Shown piece by piece: positions 46,791 through 57,115 of a stretch of DNA of 64,000 bases. The notes below the pieces were generated by a model that had not been told where the DNA came from, made no database searches, and saw nothing but the letters and a program-made list of their open reading frames with translations. The stretch covers positions 496,001 through 560,000 of the forward strand of contig JANSWU010000001.1 of the NCBI GenBank assembly GCA_024743315.1. The letters run 5' to 3'. The position numbers were made by a program, and so were the translations under genes. This stretch comes from Hyphomonadaceae bacterium (GTDB lineage: Bacteria; Pseudomonadota; Alphaproteobacteria; Caulobacterales; Hyphomonadaceae). How positions within the stretch are numbered: position 1 is the first letter of the stretch; each line of letters begins with the position of its first letter.

Positions 46791-48001
46791 TACATATCGA
46801 CCCCTAGAGCCTCGGCCACTGAGAACACATCCTTATCCCCGCGCCCACACATATTGAGGATGAGCAGACCATCCTTGTCGAGCGTGTCGATCACATCGCC
46901 GACCCGGGCCAAGGCGTGACTCGGTTCCAGGGCCGGAATGATCCCTTCCAGGCGTGTACACAATTGGAAAGCTTCGAGCGCCTCATCGTCAGTACAAGTT
47001 AGATACTCAGCTCGACCTGTGTCGCGCAAGAAACTATGCTCCGGGCCAATCCCGGGATAATCCAACCCGGCAGAGATGGAGTGCGCATCAATGATTTGGC
47101 CATCATCGGTCTGCAAGAGGTAGGTCTTGTTACCATGCAGGATGCCCGGCGCGCCGCCATTCAACGCGGCGGCATGCTGTCCGGTCTCAATCCCGTGACC
47201 AGAGGCTTCGACTCCGATCATCCGCACGCCTTCATCTTCGAGGAACGGATGGAACAGGCCGATCGCGTTTGATCCGCCGCCAATGCAGGCCATGATGGCA
47301 TCTGGCAGCCGGCCTTCACGTTCAAGGATCTGGGCCCGCGCTTCTTGACCGATCACACTCTGGAAATCGCGCACCAGTTCCGGATAAGGGTGCGGTCCGG
47401 CCGCCGTGCCGATGCAATAAAACGTATCGGCAACATTCGTCACCCAATCGCGCAAGGCTTCGTTCATCGCGTCTTTCAATGTGCCAGTGCCAGACGAGAC
47501 CGGAACGATTTCAGCCCCGAGCAATTTCATCCGAAATACGTTCGGCTTTTGCCGCTCGACATCCGTCTCGCCCATGAACACGACGCATTTCAAGCCAAAG
47601 CGGGCGCAGACCGTGGCCGTGGCAACGCCGTGCTGGCCAGCCCCGGTTTCAGCAATGATCCTTGTCTTGCCCATGCGCATGGCGAGCAAGACCTGGCCGA
47701 GGCAATTGTTGATCTTGTGCGCGCCAGTATGATTGAGCTCATCGCGTTTGAGATAGATTTTGGCGCCGCCAAAATGCTCGGTCAGGCGCTCGGCAAAATA
47801 GAGCGGGCTCGGGCGGCCGACATAATGGGTCCAGAGATCCTGCATCTGCGCCGCGAAGGCCGGGTCCTGTTTGGCAGCGCGATATTCTTTTTCCAAATCG
47901 AGGATGAGCGGCATCAGCGTTTCGGCGACATAACGTCCACCAAACTCGCCAAACCGGCCATTCTCATCGGGCCATTGGTCCCAAGTGTTTCTCAAATCCA
48001 T
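46790..48001 (-). CDS. trpB: Tryptophan synthase beta subunit
   Basis: A 403-residue TrpB. The PLP lysine lies in [39 protein letters not shown] and the serine-binding [19 protein letters not shown] are present. It joins indole and serine to give tryptophan. It starts 11 bases after trpF on the same strand and is followed by the satD operator region. Confidence 0.98.
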   Translation of the reverse strand: MDLRNTWDQWPDENGRFGEFGGRYVAETLMPLILDLEKEYRAAKQDPAFAAQMQDLWTHYVGRPSPLYFAERLTEHFGGAKIYLKRDELNHTGAHKINNCLGQVLLAMRMGKTRIIAETGAGQHGVATATVCARFGLKCVVFMGETDVERQKPNVFRMKLLGAEIVPVSSGTGTLKDAMNEALRDWVTNVADTFYCIGTAAGPHPYPELVRDFQSVIGQEARAQILEREGRLPDAIMACIGGGSNAIGLFHPFLEDEGVRMIGVEASGHGIETGQHAAALNGGAPGILHGNKTYLLQTDDGQIIDAHSISAGLDYPGIGPEHSFLRDTGRAEYLTCTDDEALEAFQLCTRLEGIIPALEPSHALARVGDVIDTLDKDGLLILNMCGRGDKDVFSVAEALGVDM

Positions 48002-48012
48002 GATGTCGCTTT

Positions 48013-48672
48013 CTAAGCAGATTTGGCGGCGTCAATGAACGCCCGGATCAAGTCTTCGTCCTTTACGCCGCGCGTGCGTTCAACGCCAGAGGACACATCG
48101 ACCGCAGCTGCACCTGTCGCAGCAATTGCGGCTTCGACATTGTCTGGCGTCAGACCGCCAGCGAGTAACCAGGGCACGCCGGGATCAAAGCCTTCCAATA
48201 AGGCCCAGTCAAAAGGCTCACCATTGCCACCAGGGGTGTCGGCGTCAGCTGGCGCAGCTGCATCGATCAGGAACCGATCCACGCGCCATTGATCAAGCGC
48301 TTCTAGATCATCCTCTGACGACACGCTGACCGCCTTCCAAAGCTCGCAAATCCCGGCGCAATCCCGCCACCAACCGAGCACTTTTTCAGGGCTTTCTTGG
48401 CCATGCAGCTGGATCGCATCGGGCTCGACATCATGCAGGACTTCCTCAAACAGATCATCGTCTGGATCCACCAGCAAGATCACCGACAACAGCCCCAGCT
48501 CTTGTGCAAAATCGCAAAGATCACAGACTTCATCGAGGCCATCTTCGCCCTCCCCGAGCAAGTTGCGGGGGCTTTTTGGAAACAGGACAAAGCCGACCCA
48601 GTCCGCACCCGCTTCCGCCGCGGCGCGCACATGCCCTGTATCCTTCAATCCGCAAATCTTAACTTTAGCCAT
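48013..48672 (-). CDS. trpF: Phosphoribosylanthranilate isomerase
   Basis: A 219-residue TIM barrel with KVKICGLKD at the N-terminus (catalytic cysteine), [27 protein letters not shown] and [16 protein letters not shown] with [11 protein letters not shown] near the C-terminus. It performs the third step of tryptophan synthesis. ATG 48672 is preferred; the frame is open back to 48708. It heads the trp run on the minus strand; trpC, trpD and trpE are not in this window. Confidence 0.95.
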   Translation of the reverse strand: MAKVKICGLKDTGHVRAAAEAGADWVGFVLFPKSPRNLLGEGEDGLDEVCDLCDFAQELGLLSVILLVDPDDDLFEEVLHDVEPDAIQLHGQESPEKVLGWWRDCAGICELWKAVSVSSEDDLEALDQWRVDRFLIDAAAPADADTPGGNGEPFDWALLEGFDPGVPWLLAGGLTPDNVEAAIAATGAAAVDVSSGVERTRGVKDEDLIRAFIDAAKSA

Positions 48673-48833
48673 GGCGCGTCTGGTGCGTGTGCGCGCCGCG
48701 TGAGTCAAGCCAAGAGTGCCGCCGTGGTCACCCGTTAAGCTTGTTTCAAAGGTTTCGATGCGACAAGGTCGAACTGTTCATTAACCCTAATGTATTGGCA
48801 GGTCACCAAGGCCTGCATGAGTAGAGGACAACC

Positions 48834-49766
48834 ATGTTTGAAGCGGTTCTCGCACCGGCGGCAATTATCGCCGATGCAGAGCATTCTGAGCCTGTGGTCA
48901 AGACGCTTCCGGAGGCCGCGCGGCGCATGTTATCGGCTGCGTTTCGACTGGAAGATCCAGCCCAGCTTGAAGCCGTCGTTTCGGCGGCTAATTTGGCTTT
49001 CCCGGAACATGGGCCTGCGATTGCGGCGCATGTTGCGGCGCTGCAAGTTCCCGTCGAACCCCTGACCGTCGCGCCCCTGGTCGTGACAGGGACGATGCCC
49101 GAGCCGAAAGACGTCAGCTTTCTCGAATATGCCGAGGGCCGGATCGATATCAATGCCGCCTATACAGACGGCAATACGGAGACCTCCAGCCTTGGCGCGC
49201 GGCTGAAAGCCAGCGCCAAACGGCGGGCGAATATTCATCGCCTCGAAGCGTACGCCAATACGGGCAGTGCCAATCAAACTCGCACGCAAGAAAACTGGGG
49301 TTTGTCCTACCAAATGGATACGCTCTGGACCGAAGATGTCTTCGGTTATGTGCGCGGGTCGTTCGACAGCGACCAATTCACCGGGTTTGATTATCGTGCC
49401 TTTCTAGGGGCAGGGGCTGGCTATTATTTTGTCAATGAAGACAGTCTCTCTGTGCGCGGCGAAGTCGGACCGGGCTATCGTTACTCGCGCCTCCAGGATG
49501 ACCTTCGCGCGGACCATGACTGGGTCCTGTATGGCGCGGTCGATTCAAGCTGGAATCTGTTGGACGGCTGGCTCCTCGATCATGATTCGAAAGTCACCCT
49601 GTCAGAGCCGACGACAAGCGTTTCCTCCCGGTCGCACTTGAGCACTGCCCTAACAGATGCCCTGCGCGCGGGTCTGTCATATGAAGTGCAATTTGAAGAG
49701 AACCCACCGGTCGAGAAAGAAAACCTCGACACGATTGTAAAGTTCAACGTGTCTTACGGGTTCTAG
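48834..49766 (+). CDS. DUF481 outer-membrane beta-barrel protein
   Basis: A 310-residue protein. The C-terminal two-thirds consists of alternating aromatic/polar strands (INAAYTDGNTETSSLGARLK, EAYANTGSANQTRTQENWGL, LGAGAGYYFVNEDSLSVRGE) and ends in phenylalanine (NVSYGF), as expected of a DUF481 beta-barrel assembled by BAM. There is no classical signal peptide at the predicted ATG 48834 (MFEAVLAPAAIIADAE is only weakly hydrophobic). AGAGGA precedes it, so the export signal may be unusual or the start misplaced. Function unknown; family members include salt-induced proteins. Confidence 0.8.
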   Translation: MFEAVLAPAAIIADAEHSEPVVKTLPEAARRMLSAAFRLEDPAQLEAVVSAANLAFPEHGPAIAAHVAALQVPVEPLTVAPLVVTGTMPEPKDVSFLEYAEGRIDINAAYTDGNTETSSLGARLKASAKRRANIHRLEAYANTGSANQTRTQENWGLSYQMDTLWTEDVFGYVRGSFDSDQFTGFDYRAFLGAGAGYYFVNEDSLSVRGEVGPGYRYSRLQDDLRADHDWVLYGAVDSSWNLLDGWLLDHDSKVTLSEPTTSVSSRSHLSTALTDALRAGLSYEVQFEENPPVEKENLDTIVKFNVSYGF

Positions 49767-49782
49767 TCAATCGCCTGAATTT

Positions 49783-52700
49783 TTATTCAGCACCCAGGCC
49801 CATAGACTTGAGCAGGCCTTTAGCCGTGTTCTGATCAAACTTCGCCCTGAGTTTAATATACGGACCTTCATTCCGGTATTTGGCGGCCTCAAAATCGGCA
49901 TCATCGAAGCCAGAAACGTTCCAGCCGAGGCTCACCCACATATTGTCTTGTGGACTGAATCCAAAACTCGGACCGAAAGACCAAGCCTCTGTGCCACTGG
50001 CATCACTGGACGCCCAAGTTGTCTGCACGCCAACATCTACGCCCTTATACAAGTCATGCCGGACTTCTGCGCCAAGCAAATGCGTGGTGCCAGCGGCGCT
50101 GGCGCCTTCAAAATCCATCTTTACCCGCTTCACACCATGGTAAAATGAAACCTGTGTCTGTTTGGTCAGCATCGCATTGATCGCCAGATTGTTGACGATC
50201 TTGGAGCGGTCCTGGATGCCTTGTTCGTACAAGTGGCCAACATCCAGGCGATTGAGCACGATTACGCCTTCGCCGCGCGGACGCCACGCTGCGCCAATCC
50301 GAAGATCAGTCTCTTCGCGGTCGCTCTGGCCCTGGAGATTCTCGCGCTGATGCCGCGCCGCGCCCGAGAAGGAAAGGGTTTTGGTGATCTCACGAGCGCC
50401 CCCAAGTGTTGCAACAAGGCGCGTCCCTGATGTGCTGTCACGCACTTCGACACGACCAGACGCCGCCATGCCTTCCGCCTGATAACCGACACCAAAATAT
50501 CCTGAACGATACTGTTCGCTGGTGGTCAACGCGCTGCGCACGCCATCGGCCAGTGGACTGATCGCAGCATCCGGCGCAACATCTCGTGGGGTCTCCTCGC
50601 CATCGACATTGGCGCGACGGGCAAAGCCGCCGCCAATGGTCCAGGCGTCATCCACCTGCCAGACCTGATCGACGCCGACCGTCGCACCAATCCGGCGACC
50701 ACTCTCATTCGTAATCATGTCCGTTGCAGCGCGGACTTGCGTGCCACCAAGCGGTTCCCAGCTGATCCCGGCAACGGTGTTTTGGCCGGATGCGTTTTCA
50801 CCGTCAGTGATCTCATGACGCAGATTGACGGTGGCGCGTTTGCCGAGCGCTTTGTCGAGCCCAAACACCGTTCGGCCCGGGAACAGCGTGGCTTCGTCTT
50901 CATCCTTGTTTTCGCTACTGATTGGCTGTTCCCAAACCGCGCTGATGGTGAGTCCCTGTTCCACAAAGGTCTTACGCAAGCCAGCAAGCAGCAAGATGGA
51001 TTGGCGACGATCGACATCATCCTCAAAATTCTCGTTGACCGCGCGCAAACCCGCAGAAACGCCAAGCGTCTGGCTATCCTGCTGCCAAACCATATCCGCG
51101 ACGCTGCGGTCTGCCCCCTGGCTGAGATTGCGCTCATGATAGGCTTGTGCCTCAATCCGACGAACCGCACGATCGCTGCCGTCTTCTGTGTCCTGGACCC
51201 CAAGCTCGGCGCTGAGCTGGGCACCAATTCGGCGCACGGCAGCTGTCGAAGAGGCCTGCTGCCCGAGACCGAACCCCGCGGATTCTTCGCGGACATAGCC
51301 GGTAATGTTAACCGCTTCGGTGCGACGCGTGGCCTCCAGCAGCATAGCTTCGCCCGACGCATCTCCAAGCTCAAGACGTGAGTTTGATTCTGCGTACTCA
51401 GCCCTTAGCTCTGTATTCCGGCTGATCTGGACCGTCAGATCTGTCGCGATCAGATCCGATCCCGCTGCCTCACGCGTCGACCCGTCTTCCTCATGAAGCA
51501 CCGTTATCCCGGCTTGAATACGCCCGTCAGCAATTCGGCTCGCGGCGCGGAAGCCTGCGGTGACGCCACGATCTCCCTGATCCGAGGTTTCATAATCGAC
51601 CACAATCACATTTGGATTGAGCCCACTATCCGTCGCCGCGACAGGCTGTCGGAAGAACAGCTCGCCGGTGATGTAATCGATCTCATAATCAATATAGCGA
51701 TTGAGCGGGGTTAAACTGACAATCTCGTCTGGCCGAAGGCGGTTTCGGGTTTCAATCGTGATCACTTCGGACGAGCGGACCAAGGGCGCAGATCGCAATC
51801 GATATGGCCCGGAAGTCCCATCTGCGGCAATTTCGTCCTTGATGAAGGTCTGATTGGTTTCAGCCGCGAAGGCCGTGACCGTGAGCGCTTCGCTTTCATA
51901 ATCAGCCTTGAGGCCGGACATGCGACGCGAATATCGCCCAAGATCTGTCTCCGTGAAGCCAGTCTCGTAATCTCCGAACACAGCCTGGAACGTGTTTTTT
52001 TCGAGCTTCACGTAGACCGGGTATCGGCTTTCGGCGTCATTGAATTGCCAGGTACGATCGCCATACAGCGTGTAATAAGCATTCGGGTCGATGCGATCGA
52101 AAATCTCGCCATCCTGCGCGCCGCGCCGTTTGGCCGTGTCCACCGCGACGGTCAGCAGCCAGTCACCCTTGACCATGCCTTTGGCGAAGAAGGCAAGTCG
52201 GCCATCACTCATCAATTCATCGACGCGCCGGCCATTGGTGTCCTCGAGCTTAGACGCCATGCCTTCAATCTCGGCCAAGCCAACAACGATCCAATCGCGT
52301 TTCTCGGGTGCGAGCCAGACATCGATATCCTCGAGCGATCCGTCTTCAAGTTGCACCTGCAAACGAACGCGGCCAGATTCCAGCGTCGGCTCCAATTCCA
52401 CGATGGCAACCCCATTGGCACCAACGCGAATGCCAGACACAGCCGAGAAACCCGCATCGACGGGTGACTCAAATTCTTCTTCAGCTTCCTGTGCCAGCCG
52501 GTACGGATCTGCAACAGCGATCTCGACAATCCGGCCTTCATGCACCGCATGACCATCTCCACTTTCGAGACGAATCGCGATGGCCGGTTTGGTGCGACCA
52601 TCCGCAACCAAGACCGATTGGTCGTCAACAAGGCGGGCCCGGTCAACTTCATCGACAAACCAGACCTTGCGTTCGGCGCGATCCAACTCATTGCCATCTG

Positions 52701-54948
52701 CATCGAGGAGAATCGCCACAAACGTATTTTCGCCGCGCTGGATGTCGACGCCGGCCCAGCGCGAAATCGCAACGTCTCGCGTGACTGAAAGATCGCGACC
52801 GGAAAAGTTCAGTCCCGGCACGCGCGCCCCGTTCAGTTCCAGATGCACGCGCTGGTCTGGTCCATGCTTCAAACCCAGCTCCACCGAGCGACCATACGGT
52901 GTTTGCGCGGGCGCAGGATAGACCCATTCCAATCCGTTCAGGGTCTGTGTATTCAACCATTCCTCGTCATAGATGTCTTCGCTGCGCGTACGCGCCACTT
53001 CGATCTGCTCGGCTTTGGTCACGGCATTGGTTTTGCGCAAATAGAAGTTTGCCCGCCAAATGCTGCCGCCCTGAGCATCGACGAATTTCGAGAATGCGCT
53101 GCCAGCATAGCGCGTATTTTCTTCACAGATGACGGGCTCATACCCCTCGGGCAAAGTCGCTTCATCGACTTGAACGACGTGCGTTCCCGGCTTCACGCCC
53201 TCAAAGTGAAAAAGCCCGTTTTCGTCGGTCACGACATATTGGCCGGTTTCCATGTAAATGCGTACACCGCCGACGCCAGCACCGTCGAGAATCGATCGGG
53301 CCCAGGCGTCGTCCGGGGAACAGGCCGCCTCTGCAATGCGGCCAACAATTGTCGATCGCGAGCTTAGAAGGTCTTCCTTAATATAGACCGCCGCTTCTGC
53401 GCGATTGGATAAAGCGGCACCGAACGCATTGATGGCAACGGCACGGTTGATCGCTGCGCCTTGCGGTGTGCCCGGACCGACAGCCGCTAGGTAGGTTAAC
53501 TGGATCGTTGTTCCAGGCAACACCAATCCGCCGGAAAAGGTCAGATCCCGGCCATTCGGCGAGATTGCTGGATCAGCAAACGCCTGTTTGTCGACGCGCG
53601 CCGTCCCGGCGACGTATCGCAGTCCCTCCGGCAAGGTGTCGAGCAGCGAGAACGGGGCCGGCACGGTGCCTGAATTTTCCAGCTCAACCGTATATCCAAT
53701 GAAATCGCCCACCGAAGCTTGTGGTTCTGCGGCCCGTTTTCGGACGACAAGATCCCCCGCTGGATCGATCGGCACATCGATATTCACCGGGCCTGAGGAC
53801 GTCACCTCAAAGATTTGGCCAAACGAGGCGTCGGAGCGCAATTCGTAGGGTGCGCCAGATAGACCCTGCAAGTCCGCTTCGCTGCGTATCGACGGATAGA
53901 CATAACCTGGAGGGGTCTCAACAACCAGACGGTAACGCCCCGGCACCAGCAATGGGAAGAAGAACACACCTTCACTTGCTGGATAAGTGATCCCGTTTGA
54001 ATCACTGATCGGCTGGCCGGTCTGAACAGTCGAAGGGAATCTGCTGCCCCCATCGATCCCCATGATCTCGGCCGGTAGACCCGTATCTGCATCCACAATC
54101 GATACGCGGATGCCATCCAACAGCTCACCCGTATAACTATCAAATACCTGGCCGAAAGGGTCGACCGCAGCGGTATCAATTGAAACCTCAGTGGAATCAA
54201 AAATGTCGATATAGGTGGCGGTCAGTTTTGTGTTCTGCGGCGCTGTCAGGATGCGATCATTGACAGGGGTCCGGCTGGAGGTGGTCGGGAAAAACGCATA
54301 AAAGTGACCAGAATCCGGCGTATCCTCATACAGTCGGACCGTGATCGTGTCGCCATTATCGGTCGTAATCGTCGTGGCCACAGTCTCAATTCGGTCGGCA
54401 TTGCCATTCTGACCGAGATCAATCACGCGGACCACGATGAGCTCTCCGGCCAAATAGGTCTGAGCGGAAACAATGTTGACAACAGAATTCGGACCCAGGG
54501 ATTTTCCAGTTATGCCTGGTCCGCTTTCGGCGGATGCGGCGGCCGCCCCGTATGGCGCATCGCTGGCGGATCCTTGTGGCCCACCGAAGCTCTGTCCAGT
54601 TTTTGTATTCAGAAGCGGTGACTCGCCCACCGGAAGGAATGGTCCATCAGGTTTTCCAGAAGGACTGTAATCAGACCCATTCAAAGTCACCGGGAAAGCA
54701 TCCGGGGCATTCTCGACAATCCGGAAGAACTCAATCTCGGATGGTGTCCGACGCGCCTCAATCGTGAAGGCCGCCTCATTGGTCGGGAAGACGAGGACCC
54801 CATCTTCGGTGGATTGCGAGACCTGCGCGACATTGGTGACACGATCACCAAGGTCCGCTGCCGCTGGCAACGCCGATAGCAGCGCCACCGCCCACGCGTA
54901 CGTGAGCAGCCACATTGCCGCTATGATGTGCTTCCGCCCGAAGCTCAT
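49783..54948 (-). CDS. Giant multidomain outer-membrane protein (SdrD-B/DUF11/barrel)
   Basis: A 1721-residue exported protein. The signal peptide is residues 1-31 (AALPAAADLGD region). Then come an extended beta-domain region, a SdrD-B-like domain (about 260-380, FGQVFDSYTGELLDGIRVSI), a DUF11 domain (about 398-520, ELENSGTVPAPFSLLDTLPE), a second SdrD-B-like domain (about 555-625, YVVTDENGLFHFEGVKPGTH), further beta-rich sequence with a YGD-type motif near residue 963 (YYTLYGDRTWQFN), and a long stretch of alternating amphipathic strands to the C-terminus that looks like a large beta-barrel. A good ribosome binding site (GGAG) precedes the ATG. Its role is unknown; surface exposure or secretion of the DUF11 protein encoded next to it is plausible. 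Confidence 0.8.
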   Translation of the reverse strand: MSFGRKHIIAAMWLLTYAWAVALLSALPAAADLGDRVTNVAQVSQSTEDGVLVFPTNEAAFTIEARRTPSEIEFFRIVENAPDAFPVTLNGSDYSPSGKPDGPFLPVGESPLLNTKTGQSFGGPQGSASDAPYGAAAASAESGPGITGKSLGPNSVVNIVSAQTYLAGELIVVRVIDLGQNGNADRIETVATTITTDNGDTITVRLYEDTPDSGHFYAFFPTTSSRTPVNDRILTAPQNTKLTATYIDIFDSTEVSIDTAAVDPFGQVFDSYTGELLDGIRVSIVDADTGLPAEIMGIDGGSRFPSTVQTGQPISDSNGITYPASEGVFFFPLLVPGRYRLVVETPPGYVYPSIRSEADLQGLSGAPYELRSDASFGQIFEVTSSGPVNIDVPIDPAGDLVVRKRAAEPQASVGDFIGYTVELENSGTVPAPFSLLDTLPEGLRYVAGTARVDKQAFADPAISPNGRDLTFSGGLVLPGTTIQLTYLAAVGPGTPQGAAINRAVAINAFGAALSNRAEAAVYIKEDLLSSRSTIVGRIAEAACSPDDAWARSILDGAGVGGVRIYMETGQYVVTDENGLFHFEGVKPGTHVVQVDEATLPEGYEPVICEENTRYAGSAFSKFVDAQGGSIWRANFYLRKTNAVTKAEQIEVARTRSEDIYDEEWLNTQTLNGLEWVYPAPAQTPYGRSVELGLKHGPDQRVHLELNGARVPGLNFSGRDLSVTRDVAISRWAGVDIQRGENTFVAILLDADGNELDRAERKVWFVDEVDRARLVDDQSVLVADGRTKPAIAIRLESGDGHAVHEGRIVEIAVADPYRLAQEAEEEFESPVDAGFSAVSGIRVGANGVAIVELEPTLESGRVRLQVQLEDGSLEDIDVWLAPEKRDWIVVGLAEIEGMASKLEDTNGRRVDELMSDGRLAFFAKGMVKGDWLLTVAVDTAKRRGAQDGEIFDRIDPNAYYTLYGDRTWQFNDAESRYPVYVKLEKNTFQAVFGDYETGFTETDLGRYSRRMSGLKADYESEALTVTAFAAETNQTFIKDEIAADGTSGPYRLRSAPLVRSSEVITIETRNRLRPDEIVSLTPLNRYIDYEIDYITGELFFRQPVAATDSGLNPNVIVVDYETSDQGDRGVTAGFRAASRIADGRIQAGITVLHEEDGSTREAAGSDLIATDLTVQISRNTELRAEYAESNSRLELGDASGEAMLLEATRRTEAVNITGYVREESAGFGLGQQASSTAAVRRIGAQLSAELGVQDTEDGSDRAVRRIEAQAYHERNLSQGADRSVADMVWQQDSQTLGVSAGLRAVNENFEDDVDRRQSILLLAGLRKTFVEQGLTISAVWEQPISSENKDEDEATLFPGRTVFGLDKALGKRATVNLRHEITDGENASGQNTVAGISWEPLGGTQVRAATDMITNESGRRIGATVGVDQVWQVDDAWTIGGGFARRANVDGEETPRDVAPDAAISPLADGVRSALTTSEQYRSGYFGVGYQAEGMAASGRVEVRDSTSGTRLVATLGGAREITKTLSFSGAARHQRENLQGQSDREETDLRIGAAWRPRGEGVIVLNRLDVGHLYEQGIQDRSKIVNNLAINAMLTKQTQVSFYHGVKRVKMDFEGASAAGTTHLLGAEVRHDLYKGVDVGVQTTWASSDASGTEAWSFGPSFGFSPQDNMWVSLGWNVSGFDDADFEAAKYRNEGPYIKLRAKFDQNTAKGLLKSMGLGAE

Positions 54949-55168
54949 CGCAAATCTCCACCATCACGCGGCAGACCTCTGTTTTCTGGGTCAATCCGCT
55001 AGCTCATTGTGGGCAAATCTGACGCTGCCCTATGCTGCAGACGGTACGAGACTATGGTTATTATCCGGCTTGAGAATTCGGTGAAATTTGATCTATCTCC
55101 CCGAAAAATACAGGAAAATTGGGGGTTTGTGGGATTAACAGCCTCACCCAAGCCTTGGCGAGAGACAC

Positions 55169-55199
55169 AAAAAACCCCGGCGCCATTACAGCGCCGGGG
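55169..55199 (-). terminator. Intrinsic terminator after the DUF11 gene
   Basis: On the minus strand CCCCGGCGC and GCGCCGGGG form a perfect 9-bp stem around a seven-base loop, followed by six T residues. It separates the DUF11 gene from the giant outer-membrane protein gene, which therefore should have its own promoter in the roughly 220 bases that follow. Confidence 0.92.
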
Positions 55200-55235
55200 T
55201 CATTTTCTCAATCGGTCCGGACCGGACCTGGAAAT

Positions 55236-56468
55236 TTACTTGATTTCCGCTCGAATGATGATTTGTCCGGTTTCGCCGGCTGCCAGGACGGCATCCGAGA
55301 GCTGAATGATGCACGTTGTAGTGCCATTACAATTGCTCTCTGTGGCATTGGTTGGTGCCGTCAGGATCGGGCCAGTGGTGCCGACAATTGACGTATCATC
55401 CTGGAAGCCATTGGTGGTCACGGCCACCAGGCTCGCATCCACGAAAGTCACTTCCGCTGGCAGGATATCGTCAATCACGAGATTGGTTGCCGATTCCGTG
55501 TCGCCAGTATTGCGCACTTCAATGACATATTCGACACAGGCGCCAGGGACCGCTTTGGCATTGGCCTCCGCCGTAGCCGTATCGCAATCCGTAACCGGGC
55601 CAGAAATACCCGGTTCCTTGATCACAGAGACCGTCTTTTCGGCTTCCAGATCAGGAGACGAGACCTCAATGATGCCCGTCGCCGCGAACAGACCGTCCGC
55701 ATCCCCATCGCCTGCTGCGGCAACGCCAGTTCCGTCCGCCAGCACGTTTTGCGCCGCGCCAGTAAGATTATTCGCGCCGCCGCTTGCCGCCGTGACCGCG
55801 GCCGGGCTTGAGGCCTCGTTTAAGAACGCGGTCGGATCGCGCGCCTCGGCAATCAGAGTAATATCGTCGGTTGAGTCATCCGCGATTCCTGCCGCCACAG
55901 TGCCCTGAACCTGGACAAAGACCAGGACGCCTTTGGGGACATCTCCGGTTACGATGGCCGAGCCGGAGCCCGCCCCGATCGCAGTTTCGCCGATGACAAC
56001 AAAGCTACCATCGTCCGCGGTGCCATTATCATTGGCATCAATCATGTAGCGAACGATCACAGAAGAGGCATCGAAGGTTGTGCCGCCTGAGTCCAAATCA
56101 GCTATCGAGAACGAGTAAGCTGACGTGTCGTTGCCTTCGTTCAGGACCTCAAACAAGAGAGTTGCATCGGTGTCTGGGGGTGTTGTCAGCGTGCTATTGG
56201 TCGCCGTCACGATAAAGTCGACCTTACGGTCAACAGTGAATTCAGTCGGCGTACCCTGCTGAACGGCCCCACTCGGTGGCGTGTTGCTATTGGTAATCAC
56301 CGGCTGCGGCGTGCCTGACACGCTATAGCTCAGTTCAAATGTGTTGGTCACCGAAGAACCTGCCTCGGTCAGTGAATTGGCCGCGTGTGCAGCCCCTGCC
56401 AAGCCGAAGCACACTGCCACGGCAAGGCCAAAACGGGAGAGATGCTCCCGCGCCTTGATAAGTTTCAT
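55236..56468 (-). CDS. Secreted DUF11-domain surface protein
   Basis: A 410-residue protein with a signal peptide (residues about 1-29, ending AGAAHAANS). The first part resembles the start of the giant neighbour (SVTNTFELSYSV versus RVTNVAQVSQST). A DUF11-type repeat is near the C-terminus: YVIEVRNTGDTESATNLVID followed by DILPAEVTFVDASLVA. It is rich in Thr, Ala, Gly and Asp, with few lysines in the middle. Such proteins are often surface-exposed and fibrous. It is followed by a strong terminator, then the giant outer-membrane gene on the same strand. No sortase or autotransporter signal was seen; how it leaves the cell is unknown. Confidence 0.82.
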   Translation of the reverse strand: MKLIKAREHLSRFGLAVAVCFGLAGAAHAANSLTEAGSSVTNTFELSYSVSGTPQPVITNSNTPPSGAVQQGTPTEFTVDRKVDFIVTATNSTLTTPPDTDATLLFEVLNEGNDTSAYSFSIADLDSGGTTFDASSVIVRYMIDANDNGTADDGSFVVIGETAIGAGSGSAIVTGDVPKGVLVFVQVQGTVAAGIADDSTDDITLIAEARDPTAFLNEASSPAAVTAASGGANNLTGAAQNVLADGTGVAAAGDGDADGLFAATGIIEVSSPDLEAEKTVSVIKEPGISGPVTDCDTATAEANAKAVPGACVEYVIEVRNTGDTESATNLVIDDILPAEVTFVDASLVAVTTNGFQDDTSIVGTTGPILTAPTNATESNCNGTTTCIIQLSDAVLAAGETGQIIIRAEIK

Positions 56469-56561
56469 TTTCCGCCCGCTCCAATTATAAAAGCTTGCGG
56501 GGATGATGACATGGTAACCTTAACAGGTTGCAAAAGGAGGCCTTGCAAACTGTCGTTGAGA

Positions 56562-57062
56562 TCAGCGACAGGCTGAAGCGGCCCGATCTATTGCAGCTGA
56601 CGAGCCGGACAAAGAGAAATGATAGGTCACGCGCGTGTTGCGCGCGGAGGTGGCTTCAACTCTAAGTTCGCTGCCGCGCTTTAATTGCCGCACCAAGGGC
56701 GCGTCATCACTGTCTTGTGCGAACGCTTCGCGCCCAACGCCGAACAGCGTCCAGTCTGAACGACCGATCCGCGCCTTACCGGGCAAATCCCCGCGCAGCT
56801 CATAGCCGACTTTCAAGCTCGGTTGGTTGCGGGCTTTGCCGGATTGCCAGTTCGAAACATAGAACCAAACATCGCCATGATCGGCCGAACGCGGCGCCTT
56901 GTCGGTCGCCTGTGTCGCGGCATAGCACAGCCGCTCGCCGCCAATATCTTCCGTGAAAACAATCCAATCTGTGTATTGGCGCACCACACTCGGAGTTGCG
57001 AACGCGGCAACAGATTGCAGGCCGAGAAAGCCTGCGCAGAGCGCCAGGGCGATCCGATGCAT
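56562..57062 (-). CDS. Invasion-associated locus B (IalB) family protein
   Basis: A 166-residue exported protein with signal peptide MHRIALALCAGFLGLQSVAA. The mature part has DWIVFTEDIGGERLCYAATQ and VWFYVSNWQSGKARNQPSLK, resembling the IalB fold found widely in alphaproteobacteria. AGGAG lies eight bases before ATG 57062; the longer frame to 57200 lacks support. IalB was named from Bartonella erythrocyte invasion, but in free-living relatives the role is unknown. It diverges from the ECF sigma factor gene across a spacer with an inverted repeat. Confidence 0.75.
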   Translation of the reverse strand: MHRIALALCAGFLGLQSVAAFATPSVVRQYTDWIVFTEDIGGERLCYAATQATDKAPRSADHGDVWFYVSNWQSGKARNQPSLKVGYELRGDLPGKARIGRSDWTLFGVGREAFAQDSDDAPLVRQLKRGSELRVEATSARNTRVTYHFSLSGSSAAIDRAASACR

Positions 57063-57115
57063 ATATATTCTCCTACATGCAATAAAATATCTAGCCATTT
57101 GCGATCTTCTTATGT

